Counted from the first letter of the stretch, positions 22,358-30,565 are shown. The stretch is DNA of 32,510 nucleotides from Streptomyces mexicanus (GCF_902506575.1 NZ_LR732544.1:2267418-2299927); one strand, 5' to 3'. Made by a program: numbers and translations. The notes: generated by a model from the letters alone, not told the origin.

Positions 22358-23533
22358 ATGAGCGCGCTGAATCTCGACGACTTCACCGACCTGATCGAGC
22401 GTCCCGACGGCGGGGTGCGCCGTGATGCCGAGGCACGCCGGGAGCGTCAGGCCGTGCCGCCCGGTGCGCTGGGGCGTCTGGACGAGCTGGGTGAGTGGCT
22501 GGCCGCGGCGCAGGGCGTCGTGCCGGTGCGGCCGGTGGAACGGCCGCGGGTGGTGCTGTTCGCCGGCGACCACGGTGTCGCGTCGCTGGAGGTCTCCCGG
22601 CGGCCCGCGGGCGGTGCCGAGCGGCTGGTGCGGGAGGTCCTGGAGGGCGCCCGGCCGGTGTCCGTGCTGGCCCGCCGGCTGGACGTGCCGGTGCGGGTGG
22701 TGGACATGGCGCTGGACTGCCCGCCCGAGGCGCTGCCCGCGGACGTCGTACGGCACCGGGTGCGGCGCGGCAGCGGGCGCATCGACATCGAGGACGCGCT
22801 GACCCCCGAGGAGGCGGAGGCCGCCTTCCTGGCCGGGGTCGCGGTGGCCGACGAGGAGGCCGACTCCGGCACGGACCTGGTGGTGCTCGGCGACATCAGC
22901 GTGGGCGGGACCACCCCGGCGGCGGTGCTGATCGCCGCGCTGTGCGGGACGGACGCCTCGGTGGTGACCGGGCGGGGTGGTGAGCCGATCGACGACCTGG
23001 CGTGGATGCGCAAGTGCGCGGCGGTCCGGGACGCGCTGCGCCGGGCCCGGCCGGTCCTCGGCGACCAGCTGCGGCTGCTGGCCGCGGTGGGCGGCGCCGA
23101 CCTGGCCGCCATGACCGGGTTCCTGCTCCAGTGCGCGGTGCGCAAGCTGCCGGTGATCCTGGACGGCGTGGTCTCGGCGGCGTGCGCGCTGGTGGGGCAG
23201 CGGGTGGCGTTCCGGGCGCCGGACTGGTGGCTGGCCGGGCACAGCAGCGGGGAGCCGGCCCAGGCCAAGGCGCTGGACCGGATGGCCCTGGAGCCGCTGC
23301 TCGACCACGGCGTGAGCGTCGGCGAGGGCACGGGCGCCCTGCTGGCCCTGCCGCTGGTCCGGTCCGCGGCGGCCCTGGCGGCGGAGCTGCCGGAAGTCCC
23401 CGCCGAGGACGAGGAGGGCGGCCCGGCCGCGGCCGGCGAGAAGCCGGACGAAGCCGACGGCAGGACGGACGAGCAGGAGGCGGCGGAGCAGCCCGCCGCG
23501 GCCCCGAACACGCAGGAGCCCGCGGACCACTGA
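22358..23533 (+). CDS. cobT: Nicotinate-nucleotide--dimethylbenzimidazole phosphoribosyltransferase
   Basis: Makes alpha-ribazole phosphate from dimethylbenzimidazole and nicotinate mononucleotide, the activated lower ligand of cobalamin. Motifs: PPGALGRLDELGEW, FAGDHGV (residues 69-74), GDISVGGTT (178-186), and the catalytic Glu323 in SVGEGTGALLAL. The fold is complete by about residue 345; a further 45 residues form an acidic, Ala/Glu/Pro-rich disordered tail not needed for catalysis. Start: ATG at 22358, with a -10 hexamer immediately upstream and no Shine-Dalgarno. A terminator follows. Cobalamin genes here are separated by unrelated genes. Confidence 0.94.
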   Translation: MSALNLDDFTDLIERPDGGVRRDAEARRERQAVPPGALGRLDELGEWLAAAQGVVPVRPVERPRVVLFAGDHGVASLEVSRRPAGGAERLVREVLEGARPVSVLARRLDVPVRVVDMALDCPPEALPADVVRHRVRRGSGRIDIEDALTPEEAEAAFLAGVAVADEEADSGTDLVVLGDISVGGTTPAAVLIAALCGTDASVVTGRGGEPIDDLAWMRKCAAVRDALRRARPVLGDQLRLLAAVGGADLAAMTGFLLQCAVRKLPVILDGVVSAACALVGQRVAFRAPDWWLAGHSSGEPAQAKALDRMALEPLLDHGVSVGEGTGALLALPLVRSAAALAAELPEVPAEDEEGGPAAAGEKPDEADGRTDEQEAAEQPAAAPNTQEPADH

Positions 23534-23542
23534 TGAGCCGGA

Positions 23543-23564
23543 GCGGCCCGGTCCTCCGGGCCGC
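23543..23564 (+). terminator. Terminator after cobT
   Basis: GCGGCCCG (23543-23550) and CGGGCCGC (23557-23564) with a 6-nt loop, starting 10 nt after the stop codon. Confidence 0.75.
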
Positions 23565-23716
23565 CCGCACCAGCCCGCACCAGCCCGCCCCAGGCGCCAT
23601 ACCCGGGCGACCGGCCCGGAGGCCGGGAAGCCCGGAGGCCGGCCGTCAGGAAGTCGGGAGGCCCGCCGTCGGGGCCGGCCGTGGGACAAAGCGGACATCG
23701 GGCGCCTACGCCCCCA

Positions 23717-23722
23717 TATGAT
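23717..23722 (+). promoter_or_regulatory. -10 hexamer for the DUF2156 gene
   Basis: TATGAT, near consensus, ends 8 nt before the ATG at 23731. CGGACA at 23692-23697 is a possible -35 (spacer 19). The mRNA is predicted to be leaderless or nearly so. Confidence 0.55.
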
Positions 23723-23730
23723 CCCGTTTC

Positions 23731-25509
23731 ATGGGAGATGCCCGAGTCGCACCTGTTCGTCTCAGCAGCGCGACCCCACGGCGGGCCGCCGCCTTCGCCG
23801 TCTGGTATCTGCGGGCCGTCGCGTCCGTCAACGTCCTCAGCGCGGTGTGGGTCTCCCTCGGGCAGGACGTGCGGCGGCACAACCAGGAGAACCTCTTCAC
23901 GCCGTACCTGCTGACCGCCGGTTTCGCCTCCGGTGTCTTCACCGCGTTCCTCGCCGTGACCATGCGGCGGCGCAAACGGGCCGCCTGGATCCTCAACCTC
24001 GGCCTGAGCGGCCCGTTCCTGGCGCTGTTCGCCTTCGCCATGACGACGATCCCGGAGATCCGCGACTCCGCCCAGAACTGGATCTCCCTGCTGCTCACCG
24101 CGGCCTTCGTCGCCGCGCTGGTGCTCGGCCGGCGCGAGTTCTACGCCAGGGGCGACCGCGCCAACCCCCGCCTGGCCGCCGTCGTCGCCACGGCCGGGCT
24201 GCTGGTCGCCTCGCTGCTGGCGACCCTGCTGGTGACGGTCACCAACCAGGCGCCGGGCGCCGCCGGTTCCACGTACCTCCAGCGCTGGCACTACGGCACG
24301 CTGCGGCTGATCTCGGTCGCCGCCCCCGAGGCCCGCTTCCCCGGCATCACCACCCCGAACTGGGCGGACGTCTCCATCAACGTCCTGTCCACCGCCCTCG
24401 TCCTCGCCGTGCTCTACGCCGCCTTCCGCTCCCGGCGCGCCGTGGACCCGCTCACCGCGGAGGACGACAAGCGGCTGCGGGAGCTGCTGGAGCGGCACGG
24501 CGAGCGCGACTCGCTCGGCTACTTCGCGCTGCGCCGCGACAAGAGCGTGATCTGGTCGCCGACCGGCAAGGCCGCCGTCGCCTACCGCGTGGTGGGCGGG
24601 GTGTCCCTGGCGTCCGGGGACCCCCTGGGCGACCCGGAGGCCTGGCCGGGCGCCATCGAGCCGTGGCTGGCCCAGGCCCGGGCGCACGGCTGGACCCCGG
24701 CCGTGATGGGCGCGAGCGAGGAGGCGGGCACGGTGTACGCCCGGCACGGCTTCGACGCCCTGGAACTGGGCGACGAGGCCGTGGTGGACGTCGCCGAGTT
24801 CACTCTGGAGGGCCGGGCCATGCGGACCGTGCGGCAGGCCCACAACCGGGTGCGGCGCGCCGGGTACACGGTGCGCGTGCGGCGGCACGAGGACATCCCG
24901 GCCGACGAGATGGCCTACCTGATCGCGCGGGCGGACGACTGGCGGGACGGGGCCACCGAACGCGGGTTCAGCATGGCGCTGGGCCGGCTCGGGGACCCCG
25001 AGGACGGGCGGTGCGTGATGCTGGAGTGCCACGACGCGGACGGCAGGCTCCGCGCACTGCTCTCCTTCGTCCCCTGGGGTCCGCACGGGCTGTCGCTGGA
25101 CCTGATGCGCCGTGACCGCGACGCCGGCAACGGGCTCGTGGAGTACATGGTGCTCGAACTGCTGCGCCGCGCCGAGCGGATCGGCGTCCGCCAGGTCTCG
25201 CTGAACTTCGCGATGTTCCGCTCGGTCTTCGAGCGCGGGGCGCGGCTCGGCGCCGGGCCGGTGCTCCGGCTGTGGCGGTCGCTGCTCAGTTTCTTCTCCC
25301 GCTGGTGGCAGATCGAGTCGCTGTACCGCGCCAACGCCAAGTACCGGCCGATCTGGGAGCCGCGGTTCGTGCTCTTCGAGAAGAGCGCGGACCTGCCGCG
25401 CATCGCCCTGGCCGCGGCGCGCGCGGAGGGCTTCCTGGAGGCGCCGGGGCTGCCGAAGTGGGTGCATCGCCGGCATCTGTCGGACGCGTCGGCGAGGAAC
25501 GCCGGGTGA
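23731..25509 (+). CDS. MprF-like DUF2156 membrane protein (phosphatidylglycerol aminoacyltransferase-type domain)
   Basis: A 592-residue protein with five or so hydrophobic helices in the first 235 residues and a DUF2156/GNAT-like domain (about 245-575; SVIWSPTGKAAVAYRVVGGVSLASGDPLG, then RQAHNRVRRAGYTV, then SLDLMRRD and ESLYRANAKYRP). This domain, as in MprF, transfers an amino acid from aminoacyl-tRNA to phosphatidylglycerol, reducing negative surface charge. The membrane part is shorter than in MprF (no clear flippase), so the substrate and lipid may differ. No lysyl-tRNA synthetase domain is attached. Its GTGA overlap with the rhomboid-like gene indicates an operon. Confidence 0.87.
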   Translation: MGDARVAPVRLSSATPRRAAAFAVWYLRAVASVNVLSAVWVSLGQDVRRHNQENLFTPYLLTAGFASGVFTAFLAVTMRRRKRAAWILNLGLSGPFLALFAFAMTTIPEIRDSAQNWISLLLTAAFVAALVLGRREFYARGDRANPRLAAVVATAGLLVASLLATLLVTVTNQAPGAAGSTYLQRWHYGTLRLISVAAPEARFPGITTPNWADVSINVLSTALVLAVLYAAFRSRRAVDPLTAEDDKRLRELLERHGERDSLGYFALRRDKSVIWSPTGKAAVAYRVVGGVSLASGDPLGDPEAWPGAIEPWLAQARAHGWTPAVMGASEEAGTVYARHGFDALELGDEAVVDVAEFTLEGRAMRTVRQAHNRVRRAGYTVRVRRHEDIPADEMAYLIARADDWRDGATERGFSMALGRLGDPEDGRCVMLECHDADGRLRALLSFVPWGPHGLSLDLMRRDRDAGNGLVEYMVLELLRRAERIGVRQVSLNFAMFRSVFERGARLGAGPVLRLWRSLLSFFSRWWQIESLYRANAKYRPIWEPRFVLFEKSADLPRIALAAARAEGFLEAPGLPKWVHRRHLSDASARNAG

Positions 25510-26282
25510 GGCGAGCCGGGCAGCGCCGGACGAGCGGGCTCGCCCGGTGGGCCCGCGCCGAGTGGGGGCCCCTGTACGCCACCGTGCGCGAGCCGCTGCT
25601 GCGGCGCGGGCCGCGGGCGGTCCCGCTGACCCTGACCGCCGTCGTCCTGACCGCGGTGCTGCACCTCGCGCAGAACCAGCCGTGGGGCCACGACGTCGTG
25701 CGGCAGGCCGGCGGCGTGCGCGCCGCGGACCCGCTCTGGGCCGCACTGCTGCGCACCCCGCTGTCGCTGTTCGTGCCCGCGCCGGATCTGCCGGTGTGGG
25801 GTGCGCTGGCGCAGGTCCTGTGCGTGTTCTGCGTCGCGGAAATCTGCCTGGGCCGCCGGCGCACCCTCACCGTCGCCTACGTCGCCACGCTCGCGGGCAC
25901 CCTGTACGCCCGGCTGGGCCTCGCGCTCGGCCCGCACCGCCCGCTGGGCCTGCCGGCCGCCGACGCGCACGTGGCGGACACCGGCCCGTCGGCGGCCGCG
26001 GTGGGGCTCGCCGTCTACGTCGCCGGGCGCTGCGGCGCGTACGTCACCGCCGGCGCGGTGTGCGCGGCGATGGCCGTGGAGGTGGCGCTGAAGGAGAACC
26101 TGGCCGGCAAGGAGCACCTGGCGGCGCTCGCGGCGGTGGCACTGCTGTGCGCACTGCCGGCGGCGCGGCGGAGGCGGCCGTACCCGCGCCGGTGGGCCTC
26201 CCGCCGGGCGTCGCCTCCCGCGCCGGGGCCGAGCAGCGGGGCGGGCGGCCGGGTGCCCGGCTTGCCGCCGGCCCGCCCCTGA
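25506..26282 (+). CDS. Rhomboid-like integral membrane protein
   Basis: A 258-residue polytopic protein (about six hydrophobic segments from residue 37 to 220) with a basic N-terminus and a basic, Pro/Gly-rich C-tail. Residues 160-168, GPSAAAVGL, resemble the rhomboid serine motif GxSGAxxGL (Ser162), and His204 in GKEHLAALAAVALL sits in a late helix as the rhomboid histidine does, 42 residues on. The second Gly after Ser is missing (Ala), so activity is uncertain. Start GTG at 25506 overlaps the upstream stop by 4 bp; a longer frame from 25272 is rejected as it overlaps the DUF2156 gene. Coupling with an MprF-like gene suggests a role in membrane lipid or envelope maintenance. Confidence 0.72.
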   Translation: MRRAGQRRTSGLARWARAEWGPLYATVREPLLRRGPRAVPLTLTAVVLTAVLHLAQNQPWGHDVVRQAGGVRAADPLWAALLRTPLSLFVPAPDLPVWGALAQVLCVFCVAEICLGRRRTLTVAYVATLAGTLYARLGLALGPHRPLGLPAADAHVADTGPSAAAVGLAVYVAGRCGAYVTAGAVCAAMAVEVALKENLAGKEHLAALAAVALLCALPAARRRRPYPRRWASRRASPPAPGPSSGAGGRVPGLPPARP

Positions 26283-26386
26283 AGCACACGGCGAGGCCGC
26301 CCCAGCAGCGGCCGAGCCACGGGACACGCCCACCGGGCCGGGACGGGACGCACGGTCCGCCCCGAGCCAGGACCGCACCACCCGAC

Positions 26387-26555
26387 CCGAGCCAGACGCT
26401 GCGACCCCGGCCAGACGCTCCGCACGACCCCGGCCAGACGCTCCACGCGACCCCGGCCCGACGCTCCGCACGACCCCGGCCAGACGCTCCACGCGACCCC
26501 GGCCAGACGCTCCGCACGACCCCGGCCAGACGCTCCAGGCGACCCTGGCCAGTAC
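26387..26555. repeat. 23-bp tandem repeat, about 7 copies
   Basis: The core GGCCAGACGCTCC recurs at 26410, 26433, 26456, 26479, 26502 and 26525 (strict 23-bp period), with degenerate copies at both ends. Units alternate between CCGCACGA and CCACGCGA variants, giving a 46-bp higher-order period. Confidence 0.85.
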
Positions 26556-26659
26556 GCGCCACCCGACCCGGGCCGGGCCAGACGCGCCGCCCGGCCCGGA
26601 CCAGGGAACGCGGGCGGCGGCACAAGTGCCGAGCCGGCACGACGTCGGAACGACCCAGG

Positions 26660-26805
26660 CCCCCTTCGCACAGCCCGGAACCACCTCGCACAGCCGGGAT
26701 CACCTCGCACGGCCCGGGACCACCTCACCTCGGACGACCCGGACCACTTCGCACAGCCCGGAACCACCTCGCACAGCCCGAAACCACCTCGCACAGCCCG
26801 CGCGG
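26660..26805. repeat. 20-bp tandem repeat, about 6 copies
   Basis: The unit TCGCACAGCCCGGAACCACC recurs at 26666, 26686, 26705, 26749, 26769 and 26789, with one disrupted copy between 26705 and 26749. Distinct in sequence and period from the adjacent 23-bp array. Confidence 0.8.
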
Positions 26806-26856
26806 CCCGGGACCGCTTCCCCCGGGCCGTCCGGTCCCGGGGGCGTGGCGGTCCCG

Positions 26857-26862
26857 TAGTCT
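26857..26862 (+). promoter_or_regulatory. -10-like hexamer for cobS
   Basis: TAGTCT ends 6 nt before the GTG at 26869; no ribosome-binding site, so a leaderless mRNA is likely. Confidence 0.4.
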
Positions 26863-26868
26863 GCCCGC

Positions 26869-27700
26869 GTGTCCGCCGCGCCCAGCCCTCCGTCGTCCCC
26901 GTCCGCCTCCCCGGAGCCGTCCGCGCCCGCGCTGCACGGTCTCCGGTTCGCCTTCGGCACGCTGACCGTCCTGCCGGTGCGGGTGACCCGCTGGGACCGC
27001 GCGGCCGCGCGCGGCGGGATGCTCTGCGCGCCGCTGGCCGGGCTGGTCGTCGGCGCGGCGGCGGCCGCCGTGGGCCTGTTGCTGCTGGTGCTGGGCGCCG
27101 GTGTGCTCCTCGCGGCCGTCGCCACCGTCGCCGTACCGGCCGTGCTCACCCGCGGCCTGCACCTGGACGGGCTCGCCGACACCGCCGACGGGCTGGGCAG
27201 CGGCAAGCCCGCCGCGGACGCGCTGCGGATCATGAAGCAGTCGGACATCGGCCCGTTCGGGGTGATCACCCTCGTCCTCGTGCTGGCGGCCCAGGCGGCC
27301 GCCCTCGCCGAGGCCTACGCCGACTCCTGGGCGCGGGGCGCGCTCGCCGCGGTCGTCGCGGCCGTCGCCGCCCGGCTGGCCCTGACCCTGGCCGCGCGCG
27401 GCGGGGTGCCGGCCGCGCGGCCGGAGGGGCTGGGTGCGGCCGTCGCCGGGGTGGTCCCGCCGGCCGGGGTGCTCGGGGTGGCGCTCGCCGTCACGTCGGC
27501 GGCCGCCGCGGCGGGCGCGGCCCTGGGCCCGCGCACCGCGCTGCTCGCCGCGGGCGCGGTGCTCGCCGCGCTCGCCGCCGCCGAACTGCTGCTGCGCCAC
27601 TGCACGCGCCGTTTCGGCGGGGTGACGGGGGACGTCTTCGGGGGCCTGGCGGAGACGGCGGCGACCTGCGCGCTGGTGCTGCTGTCCCTGGGGGGGGCAG
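26869..27700 (+). CDS. cobS: Adenosylcobinamide-GDP ribazoletransferase; conserved part, native stop not found
   Basis: Membrane enzyme that joins adenosylcobinamide-GDP to alpha-ribazole, the last step of cobalamin nucleotide-loop assembly. Motifs: GLRFAFGTLTVLPVR, GLHLDGLADTADGLGSG (residues 97-112), MKQSDIGPFG (122-131), RRFGGVTGDVFGGLAE near the end; several hydrophobic helices. Recognisable sequence ends about residue 276 at a run of eight G (27690-27697). No stop follows in this frame until 28776, and the 350-odd extra codons are antisense to the GH114-like gene, so they are unlikely to be native. One extra G would give a stop at 27804-27806. The end given here is the end of the conserved part, not of the open frame. 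Confidence 0.8.
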
Positions 27701-27753
27701 CCGGGCCGGGGCATCCGAGCCCGGGCATCCGGACCGGCCGGGCAGGACCCGGG

Positions 27754-28743
27754 TCAGCAGGGCCGCCGCCACGCCCCCAGCTCGTACTTCTTCTGCAGCG
27801 AGCTGAGCCGCAGCTCGCGGGAGCGGGCGCAGAAACGGCTGGTGGGCAGCTCGTACTCGACGTGGAAGACGGCCTTGCCGGCCGCGGTGAACGGCTTCAG
27901 CCGCGCGCACTCGCCGTACTGGGCGCACTGCTCGTTGACGGCGAAGTCGAAGTCGCCGACCAGCTGCGGGATCTGGTCCAGGTCGTTCTTCAGGCCCACC
28001 GCCAGGCCGCGCTCGTGGGCGAGGCGGGCGACGAGACGGTTGTAGCGCAGCTGGTCGGCGGCGGTCAGCGGAAAGCCGGTGCGGTTGCGGTAGCCGTCCA
28101 TGTTGTCCGGCTCGACCGCGTCGAAGCCCTTGGCGCGGCACATGTCGAGCCGGGCCGCCATCAGCGGCTTGAGCACGTCGGTACGGCGGATGTCGAGCCA
28201 GCGTTCGCCCTGCCAGCCGTTGCCCCGGCCGAGCACGGACTTCGGGAACTTCCCCGCGTCGGGGCGGAAGTCCTCCCAGGCGCCGGTGGAGACGTAGCAG
28301 ATGACCTTGCGGCCCTGGCGGTGCAGCGCGGCGACGGTCGCCTTCGTGTGGTCGAAGCCGTCGATGTCGTACACCGCGGCCGGTACGGAGGTGTCCAGGC
28401 GGCCGCTGAGCTGCCACTGCCAGCTGGTGCCGGGGCGGGGCTGCCAGCGCGGGGCGGCGGACGCCTTGTCGTCCTGCGGGCCGCCGTCGGGCTGCCCCGC
28501 ACACCCGGCGAGCACCGGGGCGAGGAGGAGAAGGAGGAGGGCGGCGAGGACCGGGACCCGGTGCCGCGCCGCCCTCCTCCTTCTCCCCGGCCGTCCCCCC
28601 GGCGGTCGGCGCCGATCCCCGGTGGCGTACGGGAGTTGAGTGACGATCGGCCCCGCGCGGGTGCGCGCGGGGCGGTGCGCGCGACGGTGGCGGGGACGGG
28701 CGAGGACGGGCGGGTGACGCCGACGCCGCCGCCGAGTGAACAC
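27754..28743 (-). CDS. GH114-like endo-alpha-1,4-polygalactosaminidase family lipoprotein
   Basis: The mature part is a TIM-barrel of the GH114/DUF297 type: WQWQLSGRLD, VYDIDGFD, GRKVICYVSTGAWEDFRPD, RWLDIRR, GFDAVEPDNMDGYRNRTGF, GLAVGLKND, FAVNEQCAQYGEC. The family cleaves galactosamine-containing polymers; here only homology supports it. A lipobox LAGC follows a Leu-rich core. The start is uncertain: no ATG/GTG/TTG with a ribosome-binding site precedes the signal core. GTG at 28743 gives an unusually long Arg-rich N-terminus; the GAAGGAGGAGG purine block just before the core would be a good site if a start codon were present. It converges on cobS. Confidence 0.72.
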   Translation of the reverse strand: MFTRRRRRRHPPVLARPRHRRAHRPARTRAGPIVTQLPYATGDRRRPPGGRPGRRRRAARHRVPVLAALLLLLLAPVLAGCAGQPDGGPQDDKASAAPRWQPRPGTSWQWQLSGRLDTSVPAAVYDIDGFDHTKATVAALHRQGRKVICYVSTGAWEDFRPDAGKFPKSVLGRGNGWQGERWLDIRRTDVLKPLMAARLDMCRAKGFDAVEPDNMDGYRNRTGFPLTAADQLRYNRLVARLAHERGLAVGLKNDLDQIPQLVGDFDFAVNEQCAQYGECARLKPFTAAGKAVFHVEYELPTSRFCARSRELRLSSLQKKYELGAWRRPC

Positions 28744-28748
28744 CCACG

Positions 28749-28762
28749 GGGCCGATCGGCCC
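28749..28762. promoter_or_regulatory. 14-bp palindrome upstream of pepA
   Basis: GGGCCGATCGGCCC is a perfect palindrome in the gap between pepA and the GH114-like gene. Just downstream, TAGGCT at 28773-28778 matches TANNNT as a possible -10 for pepA. Function inferred only from position. Confidence 0.35.
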
Positions 28763-28919
28763 AGCGACGCGCGTAGGCTCGTGCCGGGTGTTTGCCTGCC
28801 CGGGTGAAGACCGCACCGCAGAAAGGACCGCAGGGAGGATCTGAGGTCGGTCGTCGGGCCCGGTCGACCTACCCCATTCGGCCACATCACCTTTCACAGG
28901 GAAGCGAGATTTCACCACC

Positions 28920-30467
28920 GTGACTGCTCTCACTCTCAGCACCGCCGGCGCGCCCGGCCTGCGGGCCGACGCGATCGTCGTCGGTGTCGCCAAGGGCTCT
29001 GCATCCAGGTCCGGGAACCTGGTCGTCGCGCCGGGCGCCGAGGCCGTCGACGCCGCGTTCGACGGCAAGCTCGCCGACGTCCTGGAGACCCTCGGTGCCA
29101 CGGGTGCCGAGGGCGAGGTGACCAAGCTGCCCGCGCCGTCCGGTTTCAAGGCGCCGCTCGTGCTCGCGGTGGGCCTCGGCACTCAGCCCGCGAAGGACGC
29201 CGGCTACGACGGCGAGGCGCTGCGCCGGGCCGCCGGCGCCGCCGCCCGCGCGCTGGCCGGCGCGAAGAAGGCCGCCTTCGCGCTGCCGCTGACGGACGCC
29301 GCCGACGCCGGCGCGGTCGGCGAGGGCGCGCTGCTCGGCGCGTACTCCTTCGACGTCTACAAGGAGACCGCGCAGGCGAAGGGCGCCGGCAAGGGCCGGG
29401 GCGGCAAGGCGCCGCTGGCCGACGTCGTGCTGCTCGGCGGCAAGCCCCGCGACAAGGCGTTCAAGGCGGCCGTCGAGCGCGCCACCGCCGTCGCCGAGGA
29501 GCTGAACCGCGCCCGCGACCTGATCAACACCCCGCCGAACGACCTGAACCCGGCCGCGTTCGCCGCCATCGCGCAGGACGCGGCCAAGGCGCACGGCCTG
29601 AAGATCCAGGTGCTCGACGAGAAGGCGCTCGCCAAGGGCGGCTACGGCGGCATCCTGGGCGTCGGCGCCGGCTCGGCGTCGCCGCCGCGGCTGGTGAAGC
29701 TGTCGTACACCAGCCCGAAGGCGAAGAAGCACCTGGCGCTCGTCGGCAAGGGCATCACCTACGACTCGGGCGGCATCTCCCTGAAGCCGGCCGGTCACAA
29801 CGAGACGATGAAGTGCGACATGAGCGGTGCCGCCGCCGTGTTCGCCGCGGTCGTCGCCGCGGCCCGCCTCGGTCTGGAGGTCAACGTCACCGGCTGGCTG
29901 GCGCTGGCCGAGAACATGCCCTCCGGCTCCGCCACCCGCCCCGGTGACGTGCTGCGCATGTTCAGCGGCAAGACGGTGGAGGTGCTCAACACCGACGCCG
30001 AGGGCCGGCTGGTGCTCGCGGACGCGCTGTGGGCGGCGTCGCTGGAGAAGCCGGACGCGATCGTGGACGTGGCGACCCTGACCGGCGCGATGATGCTGGC
30101 GCTGGGCAGCCGCACGTTCGGCATCATGGCCAACGACGACGCCTTCCGCACCGCGGTGCACGAGGCCGCGCAGGAGGTCGGCGAGGAGTCCTGGCCGATG
30201 CCGCTGCCCGAGCACCTGCGCAAGGCCGGGGACTCCGCCGTCGCCGACATCGCCAACATGGGCGAGCGCATGGGCGGCGGCCTGTTCGCCGGCCTGTTCC
30301 TGCGCGAGTTCGTCGGTGAGGGCATCCCGTGGGCGCACCTGGACATCGCCGGCCCCGCCTTCAACGAGCAGGGTCCCTTCGGGTACACGCCCAAGGGCGG
30401 CACGGGCTGCGCGGTGCGCACGCTGGTGCGGCTGGCGGAACTCACCGCGGCGGGCGACCTCGGCTGA
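28920..30467 (+). CDS. pepA: Leucyl aminopeptidase (M17 family)
   Basis: A 515-residue cytoplasmic metallo-aminopeptidase, normally a hexamer with two metal ions, that removes N-terminal residues during peptide turnover. The catalytic C-terminal domain contains VGKGITYDSGGISLKP (Lys277, Asp282), Asp300 in MKCDMSGA, and the M17 signature NTDAEGRL (357-364; Asp359, Glu361). The N-terminal domain (1-165) is less conserved, with a basic Lys/Gly linker near 154-163. Start is GTG at 28920; a GGGAAG site lies about 14 nt upstream. Complete length. Followed by a repeat and terminator. Confidence 0.96.
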   Translation: MTALTLSTAGAPGLRADAIVVGVAKGSASRSGNLVVAPGAEAVDAAFDGKLADVLETLGATGAEGEVTKLPAPSGFKAPLVLAVGLGTQPAKDAGYDGEALRRAAGAAARALAGAKKAAFALPLTDAADAGAVGEGALLGAYSFDVYKETAQAKGAGKGRGGKAPLADVVLLGGKPRDKAFKAAVERATAVAEELNRARDLINTPPNDLNPAAFAAIAQDAAKAHGLKIQVLDEKALAKGGYGGILGVGAGSASPPRLVKLSYTSPKAKKHLALVGKGITYDSGGISLKPAGHNETMKCDMSGAAAVFAAVVAAARLGLEVNVTGWLALAENMPSGSATRPGDVLRMFSGKTVEVLNTDAEGRLVLADALWAASLEKPDAIVDVATLTGAMMLALGSRTFGIMANDDAFRTAVHEAAQEVGEESWPMPLPEHLRKAGDSAVADIANMGERMGGGLFAGLFLREFVGEGIPWAHLDIAGPAFNEQGPFGYTPKGGTGCAVRTLVRLAELTAAGDLG

Positions 30468-30468
30468 G

Positions 30469-30531
30469 GTTCCCCCGTTCGCCACGGACGTTCCCCCGTT
30501 CGGCGCGGACGTTCCCCCGTTCGGCGGGCGG
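30469..30531. repeat. 21-bp tandem repeat, three copies
   Basis: GTTCCCCCGTTCG recurs at 30469, 30490 and 30511 directly after the pepA stop codon, ending at the terminator stem. Confidence 0.8.
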
Positions 30532-30565
30532 CCCCGGGTGCACCTCGCACTCGGGGCCGTTTTGT
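30530..30565 (+). terminator. Terminator after pepA
   Basis: GGCCCCG (30530-30536) pairs with CGGGGCC (30552-30558), followed by GTTTTGT; the T-run makes it one of the few intrinsic-type terminators in this window. Confidence 0.75.

Larger units (their letters stand above)
26283..26868. other. Gene-free, repeat-rich region upstream of cobS
   Basis: 586 bp of two unrelated tandem arrays (26387-26555 and 26660-26805) and flanking C-rich sequence. Open frames on both strands here are artefacts of repeat and GC content. The only promoter-like feature is TAGTCT before cobS. Confidence 0.75.

Noticed and set aside
26387..26805. CRISPR array or coding repeats
   Set aside because: Periods of 23 and 20 bp leave no spacers and shift reading frame each unit; open frames there have no support.
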